A stretch of DNA of 64,000 bases from positions 2,480,001 through 2,544,000 of the forward strand of contig AP025582.1 in the NCBI GenBank assembly GCA_022846075.1, given 5' to 3'. The notes beneath the pieces are model-generated. The model saw nothing but the letters and a program-made list of their open reading frames with translations. It was not told the origin of the DNA and did no database searches. The DNA comes from Oscillospiraceae bacterium (GTDB lineage: Bacteria; Bacillota; Clostridia; Oscillospirales; Oscillospiraceae). A program made the position numbers and the translations under genes. This document shows positions 1 through 7,321 of the stretch, piece by piece. The stretch's first letter is position 1; each line of letters starts with the position of its first letter.

Positions 1-75
1 TTCTGCCTTGTCGGCACCAACGGCGACGCCTCCGCCAGCTACGCGGACCATTCCTGGGCCGTGGCCCCCGGCTTT
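1..75 (+). repeat. DGR variable repeat (VR), right part
   Basis: This aligns without gaps to 738-812. There are 11 mismatches in 75 positions (13, 14, 31, 32, 34, 35, 38, 40, 46, 49, 72), and every one is at an adenine in the template copy. Non-adenine positions are identical. The last part, positions 51-71, is invariant and GC-rich and is the expected initiation-of-mutagenic-homology (IMH) segment. The left end of the repeat is cut off by the window. Confidence 0.93.
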
Positions 76-84
76 GCGGCCTAA
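1..84 (+). CDS. C-terminal end of the DGR-diversified target protein (partial)
   Basis: Only the last 27 codons are in the window, ending at TAA 82-84. They are read through the DGR variable repeat and end in the pattern SWAVAPGF followed by two Ala. The Asn/Ser-rich stretch and the conserved C-terminal VAPGF resemble C-type-lectin-like targets of Firmicutes phage DGRs (family knowledge, no search run). In phages such proteins usually sit at the tail tip and bind host receptors. The downstream lysis genes fit that position. The body of the protein lies upstream of the window, so its fold and length cannot be judged. Confidence 0.8.
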   Translation, partial: FCLVGTNGDASASYADHSWAVAPGFAA

Positions 85-106
85 TCCGGCGGAGCAATCG
101 GGGAAA

Positions 107-132
107 ATCCCGCCCACGGAAGTGGGCGGGAT
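107..132 (+). other. Hairpin/cruciform downstream of the VR with a GGAA tetraloop
   Basis: An 11-bp perfect stem (107-117 with 122-132, arm ATCCCGCCCAC) encloses a four-base loop GGAA. It lies 22 bp after the target stop codon and 35 bp after the invariant IMH-like segment. In the BPP-1 phage DGR a short DNA hairpin with a GRNA-type tetraloop just after the VR is needed for efficient retrohoming, and GGAA fits GRNA. It has no T tract, so a plain terminator is less likely. Confidence 0.65.
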
Positions 133-165
133 CCCGCCGAACACACACCGAGAGGAGGGGCGGCC

Positions 166-624
166 ATGTCTGTCCTGAAAAGCAAGCGATCCACCAGCAA
201 GGCGGAGTATGTGAACCTGGCCAATGAGATTTACACGGAAACCGTGGCATTTTTGACCCGGCTTTCCGCCAGGTACGCCCGCCTGCTGGCGGAGCCGGTG
301 GCGGCGCTGGCCGGGGAGGTGATCGACCAGACGGAAAAGGCGAACAGCATTTTTCCAAAGGGAGAGCCGAACCTGGGCCTGCGGAAAGGCCACCTGCTGG
401 AGGCCAGGGCCGCGCTTATGGCCCTGGACGTGCGCCTGGGACACTGTTACACCATCCTGGCGCTGAACCCGCAGGGGTGCTTTACCAAGCCGGACGGGAA
501 AAGTGTACCGCCGGCGGAGGCCACCAAGAAACTGGATGATATGTCGCAGAGCCTGGGAGAGAAGATCGACCGGGAAAACGAACTGATCCGGGCCGTTCTG
601 GAGAGCGACCGGAAAAGAAAATAA
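166..624 (+). CDS. avd: Avd-like DGR accessory variability protein
   Basis: The product is 152 aa, mostly helical and basic, with the composition of the four-helix-bundle accessory variability determinant (Avd/bAvd) that binds the DGR reverse transcriptase and template RNA during mutagenic cDNA synthesis. No catalytic motif is visible. Residues 13-60 and 72-100 look like long amphipathic helices, and the C-terminus ends in Arg/Lys residues suited to RNA binding. The start at 166 follows the ribosome binding site GAGGAGGGG. Its place between the variable repeat and the template repeat, followed by the reverse transcriptase, is the standard order for a DGR cassette. The assignment rests on context and size rather than a recognised motif. 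Confidence 0.75.
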   Translation: MSVLKSKRSTSKAEYVNLANEIYTETVAFLTRLSARYARLLAEPVAALAGEVIDQTEKANSIFPKGEPNLGLRKGHLLEARAALMALDVRLGHCYTILALNPQGCFTKPDGKSVPPAEATKKLDDMSQSLGEKIDRENELIRAVLESDRKRK

Positions 625-737
625 ATCACTGGCCATTTGGGTGTATCTCTGAAAACGTGCCGAGTGGCAGGGCGGCGGGTGCTTTGACGGCGGCCAATGC
701 GTGGTGCCGGTCCGTCAATGCGACGAACACGAACAAT

Positions 738-812
738 TTCTGCCTTGTCAACACCAACGGCGACGCCAACAACAACAACGCGAACAATTCCTGGGCCGTG
801 GCCCCCGGATTT
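738..812 (+). repeat. DGR template repeat (TR) in a 413-bp gene-free stretch
   Basis: This is the template copy of the variable repeat, located between the Avd-like gene and the reverse transcriptase (gene-free 625-1037). The part matching the visible VR is 738-812, with 19 adenines. It contains runs of AAC and AAT codons, the codons that give the widest amino acid choice without creating stops when A is randomised. The true left edge is probably near 690, because the reading frame continues with the same style, but it cannot be fixed while the VR is truncated. The region is expected to be transcribed as the non-coding template RNA. Confidence 0.92.
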
Positions 813-1037
813 CACAACCCCGCGAGGGGGACGGGTCAAATGCAGTAGGAAACGAACCGGACCCTTTGTGAAAGGAGAGATACTTCCCGGGCGATAAGCC
901 CGAAACCGCCCTTTGTGGCCCCTTCACGGACGCTGCTTGCATGGCGGGGTATTGTGCTACCCCCGTTTCATGTGAAGGGTCTACGCGGTTTAGCCGCACA
1001 CCTACACCACAACCGCACGGAGGCGCGAATACTTATT

Positions 1038-2201
1038 ATGACCAGCGAGGAGCGCCGGGAGGCGCGATACCATAGACGACAGGCCAGCCGGGAGGCGCGG
1101 CGGAGGAAACGCAGCGAGGACCTGGGCGGGATCGCCCAGGCGTTCAGTTTCCGGAAAATGTTCAAATGGGGAAAGAAGTGCTGCAACAATGTACGGTGGA
1201 AACAATCCACGCAGAACTTTGAACGGCACCTGTTTTCCGGTACGGCCCGCCGGCGGCGGGAAGTTCTATCCGGGAAGTGGCGGCCAAAGCCGGGCGCCCA
1301 CTTCCTTCTCCGGGAGCGGGGCAAGATCCGGCCCATAGACGCCCCGCACATCAACGACCGGCAGATCCACAAAACCCACACAAAGGAGGTCCTGGAGCCG
1401 CTATACACGCCGGGCATGATCCGGCGGAACGGCGCCAGCCAGAAGGGAAAGGGCCTGTCCTTCCACCATGAGGAACTGAAACGGATCCTGCGGGAGCATT
1501 TCAGGAAACATGGCCGGGAGGGTTACGTGGTCCTTATGGACCTAAAGCAGTTCTTCCCCTCCGCGCCCCATGCGGCAATCTATGAGCGCCACCGGCGCTT
1601 GATCCTGGACCCGGAGATCCGGGCGGTGGCGGACACGGTGGTGGCCGCCGTGCCGGGCGGCGTGGGTATGCCCCTGGGCGTGGAGCCGTCGCAGATGGAA
1701 ATGGTGTCCCTGCCGTCCGACGTGGACAACTGGATCGCCTGCCAACTGCGGGCGGAAGGGCCGGCCCACTATATGGACGACTACCACATGATCGCGGAAA
1801 CCAAGGAGCAGGCGGAGGCGTTCCGGGACGCCGCAACCGAGCGCATGGAGGCCATGGGGCTGACCGTGAGCCGGAGCAAAACCAGGATCGTGCCACTGTC
1901 CAAACCCTTCCGGTTCTGCAAGGTCAAATTCTACCTGACGCCCACCGGGAGGGTGATCACCCACGGGAACCGGGACGGGATGAAACGGGCGCGGCGGAAA
2001 CTGCGGGCGTTCAAGGCCAAGGTGGACGCTGGGGAAATGACCGTCCAGCAGGTGCGGGAGTGGCTGACCAGCCAGATCGCCTATTTCGAGAACTACAACG
2101 ACCACGGCCGGGTCCTCCGGCTGAACCGGATATTTCATGCAATTTACGGAGGTGCAGAACCATGTTCAAGATCATCAAAGACGGGACAAGCCTGGGAATG
2201 A
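1038..2201 (+). CDS. DGR reverse transcriptase
   Basis: The product is a 387-aa reverse transcriptase that copies the template-repeat RNA with adenine-specific errors. Visible motifs are the first catalytic Asp in LMDLKQFF (D168), the DGR-specific motif LGVEPSQ (213-219; group II intron and retron enzymes usually have QG..SP here) and the active site YMDD (245-248). A thumb-like region follows to about residue 350. The length fits DGR enzymes and excludes a fused maturase or nuclease. ATG 1038 is preferred to an upstream GTG at 915 because the extra 41 residues are read from the template RNA trailer; CGGAGG lies at 1018-1023. The 3' end overlaps the next gene by 40 bp. Confidence 0.93.
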   Translation: MTSEERREARYHRRQASREARRRKRSEDLGGIAQAFSFRKMFKWGKKCCNNVRWKQSTQNFERHLFSGTARRRREVLSGKWRPKPGAHFLLRERGKIRPIDAPHINDRQIHKTHTKEVLEPLYTPGMIRRNGASQKGKGLSFHHEELKRILREHFRKHGREGYVVLMDLKQFFPSAPHAAIYERHRRLILDPEIRAVADTVVAAVPGGVGMPLGVEPSQMEMVSLPSDVDNWIACQLRAEGPAHYMDDYHMIAETKEQAEAFRDAATERMEAMGLTVSRSKTRIVPLSKPFRFCKVKFYLTPTGRVITHGNRDGMKRARRKLRAFKAKVDAGEMTVQQVREWLTSQIAYFENYNDHGRVLRLNRIFHAIYGGAEPCSRSSKTGQAWE

Positions 2202-2842
2202 CCGAGGCGCCCACCTACGTGCGGCAGGCGGAAAACGGGTGCTTTGTGCTGTGCCAGGAGGCGGAGGCCACGGGGATCGCCCACAACGGAACCGTGTACC
2301 ACCTCCTGGGCCGGGAGGCCCTGGAGGGAGCGGAGAGCGTGATCCTGGAGGCGGCGGACGCCGGCGCGGAGATCCAGGCGGCCGGAGAGAGCGCGGCCAA
2401 CAACGCCAAACTGTCCGGCCAGTTGTCGGCGGCGGCCAAGTTGTACGTGCAGGCGGCCACGGACGTGCCGGACGAAACGGCGCTGGAAATGCCGGACCTG
2501 TTCAAGACCTGGGAGGAGGTCCTGGCGGCGGGCCAGAACGTGGCGCAAAATGCCATCATCAACGACGGCGGGACCCTGTACCGCGTTGTGGCGGCCGGAG
2601 GCGTCCTCCCCCAGGAACACCAGCCGCCCCACGGGGAGGGTATGCTGGCGGTGTACCGGCCCATTGACACGGCCCACGCGGGCACCCTGGAGGACCCGAT
2701 CCCGTGGGTGTACGGGATGGACTGCACCGAGGGCCTGTACTACTCCTATAACGCCACCGTGTACCTGTGCAAGGCCAATATGACGCCCTGCGTATGGGCG
2801 CCGGGAACGGCCGGCCTGTGGCAATGGGAGGCGGTGGAGTAA
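2162..2842 (+). CDS. Phage structural or host-surface-binding protein with C-terminal carbohydrate-binding-like module
   Basis: The protein is 226 aa. The start at 2162 follows GGAGGTG, inside the last codons of the reverse transcriptase. Residues about 70-150 are Ala/Glu-rich and probably helical. The last 60 residues are rich in Trp and Tyr (WVYGMDC, YYSYNATVYLCKANM, APGTAGLWQWEAVE), a spacing seen in chitin/carbohydrate-binding type 5/12 modules of phage tail proteins. It lies between the DGR and the lysis block, so a minor tail or baseplate accessory role is likely. No enzymatic motif was seen. The function is inferred from composition and position only. Confidence 0.55.
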   Translation: MFKIIKDGTSLGMTEAPTYVRQAENGCFVLCQEAEATGIAHNGTVYHLLGREALEGAESVILEAADAGAEIQAAGESAANNAKLSGQLSAAAKLYVQAATDVPDETALEMPDLFKTWEEVLAAGQNVAQNAIINDGGTLYRVVAAGGVLPQEHQPPHGEGMLAVYRPIDTAHAGTLEDPIPWVYGMDCTEGLYYSYNATVYLCKANMTPCVWAPGTAGLWQWEAVE

Positions 2843-2845
2843 GCC

Positions 2846-3250
2846 ATGGAAAAGGTCCGCTACATCGTTAAAAAGCGCATGAGAGAGGCGGGGATCTCCG
2901 GCCGCGTCAATATCCCCTATGGCACGGCGGTGGAGGCTGTGGACGGCCTGATCATCCACCAGGGCGCGGCCGTGTGCGCCGTGACCAGCCGAAACGCCCA
3001 CCTGTATTTCGCCCGGGACGACGACGGCCAGGGGCGGGAGCGGGGCGCCCTGACGCTGGCCATCACCTCCACACTGGAAAAGCAGGACAAAGACCATCAA
3101 GCCCGCTGGGATCGGGTGTGGGAGGATGAAACCGCCAAAAAGTACCGCAGGCAGGACCATGAAGATCATTTCCTGTGGGGCCATGCCTTTTTCGAGGCCC
3201 CGGTGGAGGACCTGCGGCACATCGCGGATCTGATCGGCGCGAGGAGGTGA
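2846..3250 (+). CDS. Hypothetical phage protein (134 aa)
   Basis: The start is three bases after the previous stop and it is co-directional with the late genes. The first 75 residues alternate short hydrophobic strands (YIVKKRM, AVDGLIIHQGAAVCAV, LTLAITSTL). The second half is charged and helical (KDHQARWDRVWEDETAKKY), with several His and Asp residues. I recognise no family and see no membrane segment or signal peptide. Spacing and strand suggest it is translated with the genes around it. Confidence 0.6.
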   Translation: MEKVRYIVKKRMREAGISGRVNIPYGTAVEAVDGLIIHQGAAVCAVTSRNAHLYFARDDDGQGRERGALTLAITSTLEKQDKDHQARWDRVWEDETAKKYRRQDHEDHFLWGHAFFEAPVEDLRHIADLIGARR

Positions 3251-3255
3251 CGGCC

Positions 3256-3429
3256 ATGGACAGCACAAAAGTGATCGCGGACCTGTGCGCCGTCATTGAC
3301 CGCATGAACGTGATCATTCAGGCCCAGGCCATGGAACTGGCCCAGTTCGGGGCGCTGGCCCACGAGGAGGAGATCGCGGCCGTGCGGCGGCAGTACGCCA
3401 GGGCCGTCGGTGAGGGGGTGGGACCTTGA
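3256..3429 (+). CDS. Small phage protein (57 aa)
   Basis: The start ATG 3256 follows the strong site GAGGAGGTGA. The product is a short, mostly helical, acidic peptide with no membrane segment. Its stop overlaps the TTG start of the next gene (TTGA), which implies translational coupling. No family was recognised. Small coiled proteins in this position of Firmicutes prophages are often of unknown function. Confidence 0.55.
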   Translation: MDSTKVIADLCAVIDRMNVIIQAQAMELAQFGALAHEEEIAAVRRQYARAVGEGVGP

Positions 3430-3848
3430 ACCTGGAGGAAATTCTGCTGGGCGGCGGCGGGGTGCTACTGGTAGCCATGACGCTGATCCAGGTGGCACCG
3501 ATCAAGGTAAATCCATGGTCCGCCATCGCCAAGGCTATCGGCCGCGCCATCAATGGGGAGGTGATCGCCAAGGTGGACCAACTGGAGCGGGATCTGGAGG
3601 CCATGAAAGCGGCCCAGGAGGAGCGGGACGCGATCAGTTGCCGGTCCCGGATCCTCCACTTCGGGGACGAAACGATCCACGGGGTCCGCCACACAAAGGA
3701 GCATTTCGACCAGATCCTGCGGGACATTACCAGTTATGAACGATACTGCGACGACCACCCGCATTTCGAGAACAACACCACCGTGCTGACCTCCCAGCGG
3801 ATCAAGGATATTTACGAGGATTGCCTGGCAAAGGCGGATTTTCTGTAA
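3426..3848 (+). CDS. Membrane-anchored small phage protein (140 aa)
   Basis: TTG 3426 is the likely start because it overlaps the previous stop and gives a clean N-terminal hydrophobic segment (residues 5-25, GGGGVLLVAMTLIQV). A coiled-coil-like stretch follows (VAKVDQLERDLEAMKAAQEERD, about residues 48-68). The C-terminal half is acidic with several His (HFGDETIHGVRHTKEHFDQ). This resembles the small anchored proteins next to holins in Clostridia phages. No catalytic motif was found. A role in lysis timing is possible but unproven. Confidence 0.6.
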   Translation: MNLEEILLGGGGVLLVAMTLIQVAPIKVNPWSAIAKAIGRAINGEVIAKVDQLERDLEAMKAAQEERDAISCRSRILHFGDETIHGVRHTKEHFDQILRDITSYERYCDDHPHFENNTTVLTSQRIKDIYEDCLAKADFL

Positions 3849-3864
3849 AAAAGGGGGCGCAGGA

Positions 3865-4260
3865 ATGAATATGCCTTTGATCGCGGCGGCCGCCATGGCC
3901 GGCGGGGCGCTGCTGGGCTTTTCCTTGTGCTGGGCCGCCACAAGGCTGGCCGGCGGAAACCACGCAGCGGCCGCACGGCTGGCCACCGCCGCAAAGAAGA
4001 AAATGGGGACCATGGACAAGGTGCTGATCCTGGAGGGCGTGATCCTGGTGGCCTATACGGCGGCGGACCTGGCCGTGTTCTGGCACACCGGGAACGAGCC
4101 TGCCACCCTGACCGCCTGCGTGTTCGGCGTGTGCGGTTTTGAAAACGGGGTCATGGGATGGATCAAGACCACAAAGGAAAAGGTGCGGGACCGGCGCTGG
4201 GAACAGGAGGACCGGGAGCGCATGAGGAAAGAAGAACAGGAGGCGCAAAACAATGGGTAA
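3865..4260 (+). CDS. Putative phage membrane protein, holin/antiholin candidate
   Basis: The product is 131 aa with an N-terminal membrane segment (residues 5-28), a second one at about 52-72 (VLILEGVILVAYTAADLAVF), a third weak segment at about 80-98, and a strongly charged C-terminal tail (KEKVRDRRWEQEDRERMRKEE). The arrangement of several membrane helices and a charged tail, directly upstream of and overlapping the endolysin gene by 8 bp, fits a holin or antiholin. No named family was recognised. A second holin-like gene follows the endolysin. Confidence 0.6.
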   Translation: MNMPLIAAAAMAGGALLGFSLCWAATRLAGGNHAAAARLATAAKKKMGTMDKVLILEGVILVAYTAADLAVFWHTGNEPATLTACVFGVCGFENGVMGWIKTTKEKVRDRRWEQEDRERMRKEEQEAQNNG

Positions 4261-5299
4261 AATGAAAGCCAATGTATTCGTGGAAAAGGCGGTGGAGATC
4301 GCCAAGAACTTCAAAACCCTGTACGTTATGGGCTGTTTCGGGGCACCGCTGACGGGTTCCAACGTGAGCCGCTACTGCAATAACCATTCATACAACCGGG
4401 CGGCAGACCGCACGGCCATGATCAAGGCGGCGGGAAACCAAAACCCGCCCGTATATGGCTTTGACTGCGTGTGCCTGATCAAGGGCATTTTGTGGGGGTG
4501 GAGCGGGAACGCCTCCAAGACCTACGGCGGAGCCAATTATGCCAGCAACGGGGTCCCGGACATAGGGGCGGACACCATGATCACCAGGTGCCTGGACGTT
4601 TCCACAACCGGATGGGCCAACATGGCCGTGGGTGAAGCGGTGTGGATGTCCGGCCATATCGGAATTTACATCGGGGACGGCCTGGCGGTGGAGTGTTCCC
4701 CAAAGTGGGAAAACAAGGTGCAGATCACGGCCGTGGGGAACATCGGGAGCAAAGCGGGGTACAACACGCGGACCTGGACCAAACACGGAAAACTGCCCTA
4801 TGTGGATTACTCCGAGAGCGGGACGACCACCGGCGGCGGGACCGCGACAAAGCCGGACACCGGCGGCGCCACCATCTACAAGGTAGCGGCCGGGGACAAC
4901 CTCTCCAAGATCGCGGCCAAGTATGGCACCACCGTGGACGCCCTGGCGGAGATCAACGCCATCCAAAACAAGAACCTGATCCGCGTGGGCCAGGTGCTTA
5001 TGCTCCAGGATACACCCCAGGCGGCGGCCGACAAACTGGAGACCCTGGGCGTGATCAACTCCCCGGACTACTGGGCGGAGGCGGCGGAGGCCGGAAAGGT
5101 CCAATACCTGGACATTCTGCTGAAAAAGGCCGCGCAGACCATCACAAAGGCCGGGGTGCGGACGGATACGCCCCAGGAGGGCGTGGCCGCGCTGGTGGCC
5201 GCCGGCGTGATCAATACGCCGGAATACTGGCTGGCCAACTATGGCACATTCCCCAGCCTGGACCTGCTGCTGCAGGCGCTGGGCGGGGCTGTGAAATAA
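4253..5299 (+). CDS. Phage endolysin: NlpC/P60-like peptidase, LysM and C-terminal repeats
   Basis: The 348-aa protein is expected to cut peptidoglycan stem peptides for host lysis. Residues 1-185 form an NlpC/P60-like (CHAP-type) domain with the nucleophile in GFDCVC (C72) and the general-base His in SGHIGIY (H135). After a Gly/Thr linker (189-206) comes one LysM domain (about 207-253, IYKVAAGDNLSKIAAKYG), then two related repeats (about 256-295 and 309-348) sharing the pattern GVIN-PxYW. The repeats probably add cell-wall binding. ATG 4253 has AGGAGG ten bases upstream. No signal peptide is present, so release depends on the holin-like neighbours. Confidence 0.85.
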   Translation: MGKMKANVFVEKAVEIAKNFKTLYVMGCFGAPLTGSNVSRYCNNHSYNRAADRTAMIKAAGNQNPPVYGFDCVCLIKGILWGWSGNASKTYGGANYASNGVPDIGADTMITRCLDVSTTGWANMAVGEAVWMSGHIGIYIGDGLAVECSPKWENKVQITAVGNIGSKAGYNTRTWTKHGKLPYVDYSESGTTTGGGTATKPDTGGATIYKVAAGDNLSKIAAKYGTTVDALAEINAIQNKNLIRVGQVLMLQDTPQAAADKLETLGVINSPDYWAEAAEAGKVQYLDILLKKAAQTITKAGVRTDTPQEGVAALVAAGVINTPEYWLANYGTFPSLDLLLQALGGAVK

Positions 5300-5317
5300 T
5301 CGGAGGAGGACATACAC

Positions 5318-5656
5318 ATGGAAAACATTATGCAGTACATTCCCCTGGCGGTGTCCGCCATCCTGCTGGCGGCCCTGATCCTGACCGTGATCACCAACAT
5401 CATCACCCAGGTGGTCAAGAAAATCACCTGGGACAAGATCCCCACCAACATTCTGGCGGTGCTGGTGGCCATGGCCGTGACCCTGCTGGCGTTCTTTGCG
5501 GTGTGCCAGATCATGGGCTGGGCCGTCACCTGGTACATGGTGGCCGGCGCGGTGGCCCTGGGCCTGTTCGTGAGTTATGCGGCCATGTTCGGCTTTGACA
5601 AACTCCGGGAGGCCCTGGAGCAGATCACCAACTGGGGAAAAGACAAAACGGAGTAA
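5318..5656 (+). CDS. Holin-like small membrane protein
   Basis: The product is 112 aa with three predicted membrane helices (about 7-30, 43-66, 68-90) and a short charged C-terminus (LREALEQITNWGKDKTE). Size, topology and position right after the endolysin fit a phage holin. A strong GGAGGAGG site precedes ATG 5318. It is the last gene of the rightward late operon, and a terminator follows within 10 bp. Confidence 0.7.
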   Translation: MENIMQYIPLAVSAILLAALILTVITNIITQVVKKITWDKIPTNILAVLVAMAVTLLAFFAVCQIMGWAVTWYMVAGAVALGLFVSYAAMFGFDKLREALEQITNWGKDKTE

Positions 5657-5662
5657 AGAGGA

Positions 5663-5689
5663 CCCCCGGCACCGTGTAGGTGCCGGGGG
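5663..5689 (+). terminator. Terminator of the phage late operon
   Basis: CCCCCGGCACC and its complement (5664-5674 and 5679-5689) are separated by a short loop and followed by TTCGTT. The T tract is weak. The site sits between convergent genes and may serve both. Confidence 0.7.
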
Positions 5690-5693
5690 TTCG

Positions 5694-6239
5694 TTATCGG
5701 GCAAAGAACACGCCCAAGGGGCTGCCGGAGGGGGACCGCCACCCGGCGGGGTGAATGTCCTCCAGGGCCTCCCGGGAGGTGCGGCCATCCGACCATCGGA
5801 TCACCGCCATGGTGGCGGCGGGGGTCCAGCGGGTGGCCTCCCTCTCCAGGAAACCGACGATCACGCCGACCTCCTGGGGGTACATGGCGCCAAAGTTCCC
5901 GATCACGGGCTGGCCGACCATGACCAGGCCGGGGTGCGCGGAGGGCTGGGCGTCCTGGGGAATGTAGGCAGACAAGGGATCCGCCGGGGCGGCCTCCTCC
6001 ACCTCCTCCTGGTCCTCCACGTATTCACAGGAGGCCCGGAACACTGGGGCCATGCTGTACCGTTCCGGGACGATATACTCACCGTTGTGGTCCGCGTAGA
6101 TCTTCGCCCGGCGCTCCTGGCCATCCCGGCGGAATGTCACCGTTTTGGCTGTACGCTTGACGATCTCCACCACGAAAACACAGTTGTGATCGCAGGCGCT
6201 GGTGGCGTAATAAGATTTTCCGACTTCAAAAGTGGACAT
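5694..6239 (-). CDS. Hypothetical accessory prophage protein (181 aa)
   Basis: The N-terminal 50 residues (FEVGKSYYATSACDHNCVFV and VEIVKRTAKTVTF) form a small beta-rich unit often seen in short accessory proteins of Clostridia phages and plasmids. The middle is an acidic low-complexity linker (EYVEDQEEVEEAAPAD), and the C-terminal third has a separate strand-rich module with Trp residues. No catalytic motif is visible. It is transcribed against the late operon, together with the small gene at 6367-6492, from the repressor-side promoter region. Confidence 0.55.
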   Translation of the reverse strand: MSTFEVGKSYYATSACDHNCVFVVEIVKRTAKTVTFRRDGQERRAKIYADHNGEYIVPERYSMAPVFRASCEYVEDQEEVEEAAPADPLSAYIPQDAQPSAHPGLVMVGQPVIGNFGAMYPQEVGVIVGFLEREATRWTPAATMAVIRWSDGRTSREALEDIHPAGWRSPSGSPLGVFFAR

Positions 6240-6366
6240 TCTGGAAACCCCCTTGATTTATTCGCCTTACTCTTGTAAAATCAGGGTGGGCCGGCGTAAG
6301 GCTGCCGGCCGCCCTGTTTGGGTTTGGTGCGCGGTTCACTTGCGAGGTGGGGCCGCGCACCGCTTT

Positions 6367-6492
6367 TTATGCCTTGACCTTGCTATCCCGCACGATCTTT
6401 GCGGCGGCCGCAGGGTCCGAGGCGGTGGCCTCAATCAGTTTTGCGATATTCTCTAAAAACTGATTGAGTTCCGCTGTGGTCATTTCGTCCAT
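6367..6492 (-). CDS. Small acidic helical protein (41 aa)
   Basis: A short frame encodes MDEMTTAELNQFLENIAKLI and then a helical Ala-rich tail ending KVKA. The start ATG 6492 is preceded by AAAGGAAGTG at normal spacing, and an in-frame ATG follows three codons later. It is the first leftward gene after the operator cluster at 6547-6633, so it is probably controlled by the divergent ribbon-helix-helix gene. No family was recognised. The good ribosome binding site and the amphipathic pattern argue that it is real. Confidence 0.5.
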   Translation of the reverse strand: MDEMTTAELNQFLENIAKLIEATASDPAAAAKIVRDSKVKA

Positions 6493-6546
6493 TCCCTCAC
6501 TTCCTTTCGTAAGGGGCTGGCCGCCCCTGCCTTACGAGTATCATTA

Positions 6547-6633
6547 TATACTTGAACAAGTATATTTGCAAGAGTGAACCTGCACAAACTTACACAAGTA
6601 TATTTGTGCAGATTATATACTTGAACAAGTACA
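6547..6633. promoter_or_regulatory. Operator cluster of the prophage ribbon-helix-helix regulator
   Basis: Three inverted repeats lie in the divergent region. Site 1, 6547-6564, is TATACTTGAACAAGTATA (perfect 8+2+8). Site 2, 6581-6610, has arms TGCACAAA and TTTGTGCA around a TACACAAGTATA core. Site 3, 6616-6633, is TATACTTGAACAAGTACA, one base off site 1. Such short AT-rich repeated palindromes suit Arc/MetJ-type repressors. Confidence 0.7.
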
Positions 6634-6649
6634 CAAAAGGCGCTATAAT
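6621..6649 (+). promoter_or_regulatory. Promoter of the ribbon-helix-helix gene
   Basis: TTGAAC (6621-6626) and TATAAT (6644-6649) are separated by 17 bp. The -35 box lies inside operator site 3, so a bound repressor would block RNA polymerase. This predicts autoregulation of the gene at 6671. Confidence 0.75.
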
Positions 6650-6670
6650 ACAGGAAAAGGAGGCGATCCC

Positions 6671-6874
6671 ATGGAAGGAACAAAGGGGACGGCGGCAACC
6701 AGAGCAAAAAACAAGTATGCGGCCGCGAATTATGAGAGGCTTTCCCCCTTCGTGAAGAAAGGGAAAAAACAGAGGTACAAGGACGCGGCGGCGGCTGGAG
6801 GATATAGCAGCCTGAATGAATTTATAGAAACCGCCATGGACCGCCTGGCGGACGAAATCCTGGGGAAAGAGTAA
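6671..6874 (+). CDS. Ribbon-helix-helix (Arc-like) DNA-binding protein
   Basis: The 67-aa protein has a basic, disordered N-terminus and a compact C-terminal part (RYKDAAAAGGYSSLNEFIETAMDRLADEIL) with the helix-turn-helix spacing of Arc/CopG-type regulators, where GYSSLNEFI marks the second helix start. Such proteins bind DNA as dimers through a beta ribbon. The start follows GGAGGCG. Three palindromes directly upstream, one over its own -35 box, make it the likely autorepressor and regulator of the leftward genes at 5694-6492. Confidence 0.7.
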   Translation: MEGTKGTAATRAKNKYAAANYERLSPFVKKGKKQRYKDAAAAGGYSSLNEFIETAMDRLADEILGKE

Positions 6875-7024
6875 CGGCACCACACGCGCCGGTGTAGGGG
6901 CCGCCCAAGGGCACCCCGCCGGAATAATCATTTTTTCTTTGTTCAGACTATTACCACGGGTTTTTACCTGATCCCGTGCTAAAGTTAAGAAAAAGTCTGG
7001 TTATTCCCACACGGAGGCGCGGCG

Positions 7025-7267
7025 GTGAAGAAATTTCTATATCACGGGAAAAAGAATATCTGCGGGGACCGCATACGCATGGCGAGGCTGGGGAAACGGC
7101 TATCACAAACGGACCTGGCCCGCCTCCTTCAACTGGAGGGCGTCCCGATGGAGCGGGACGTGATCAGCCGGATGGAGATGGGGGATCGCCTGGTCACGGA
7201 TTATGAGGTGGTCACAATAGCGGAGGTCCTGGACGTGCCCGTGTTATGGCTATTAGGGAAAGAATGA
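7025..7267 (+). CDS. XRE-family helix-turn-helix repressor
   Basis: The product is 80 aa with a Cro/CI-type HTH at about residues 15-70 (GDRIRMARLGKRLSQTDLAR, then VISRMEMGDR and the closing helix EVLDVPVLWLLGK). The GTG start at 7025 follows CGGAGGCG. It consists of the DNA-binding domain only, with no cleavable or oligomerisation domain, as is common for short phage regulators. It precedes the IS30-type transposase and ends at a strong terminator. Confidence 0.8.
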   Translation: MKKFLYHGKKNICGDRIRMARLGKRLSQTDLARLLQLEGVPMERDVISRMEMGDRLVTDYEVVTIAEVLDVPVLWLLGKE

Positions 7268-7270
7268 GAG

Positions 7271-7302
7271 CGGCCGGCGTGAAAATCACGCCGGCCGTTT
7301 TT
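7271..7302 (+). terminator. Terminator after the XRE gene
   Basis: A perfect 12-bp stem (arm CGGCCGGCGTGA, 7271-7282 with 7286-7297) has a three-base loop and is followed by TTTTT (7298-7302). Confidence 0.85.
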
Positions 7303-7321
7303 CCGCGCAAAGGGGGAAAAT

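Noticed and set aside
657-848. Open frame across the template repeat reading an Asn-rich protein
   Set aside because: It is the template copy of the target's C-terminus and has no ribosome binding site; it is RNA template, not a gene.
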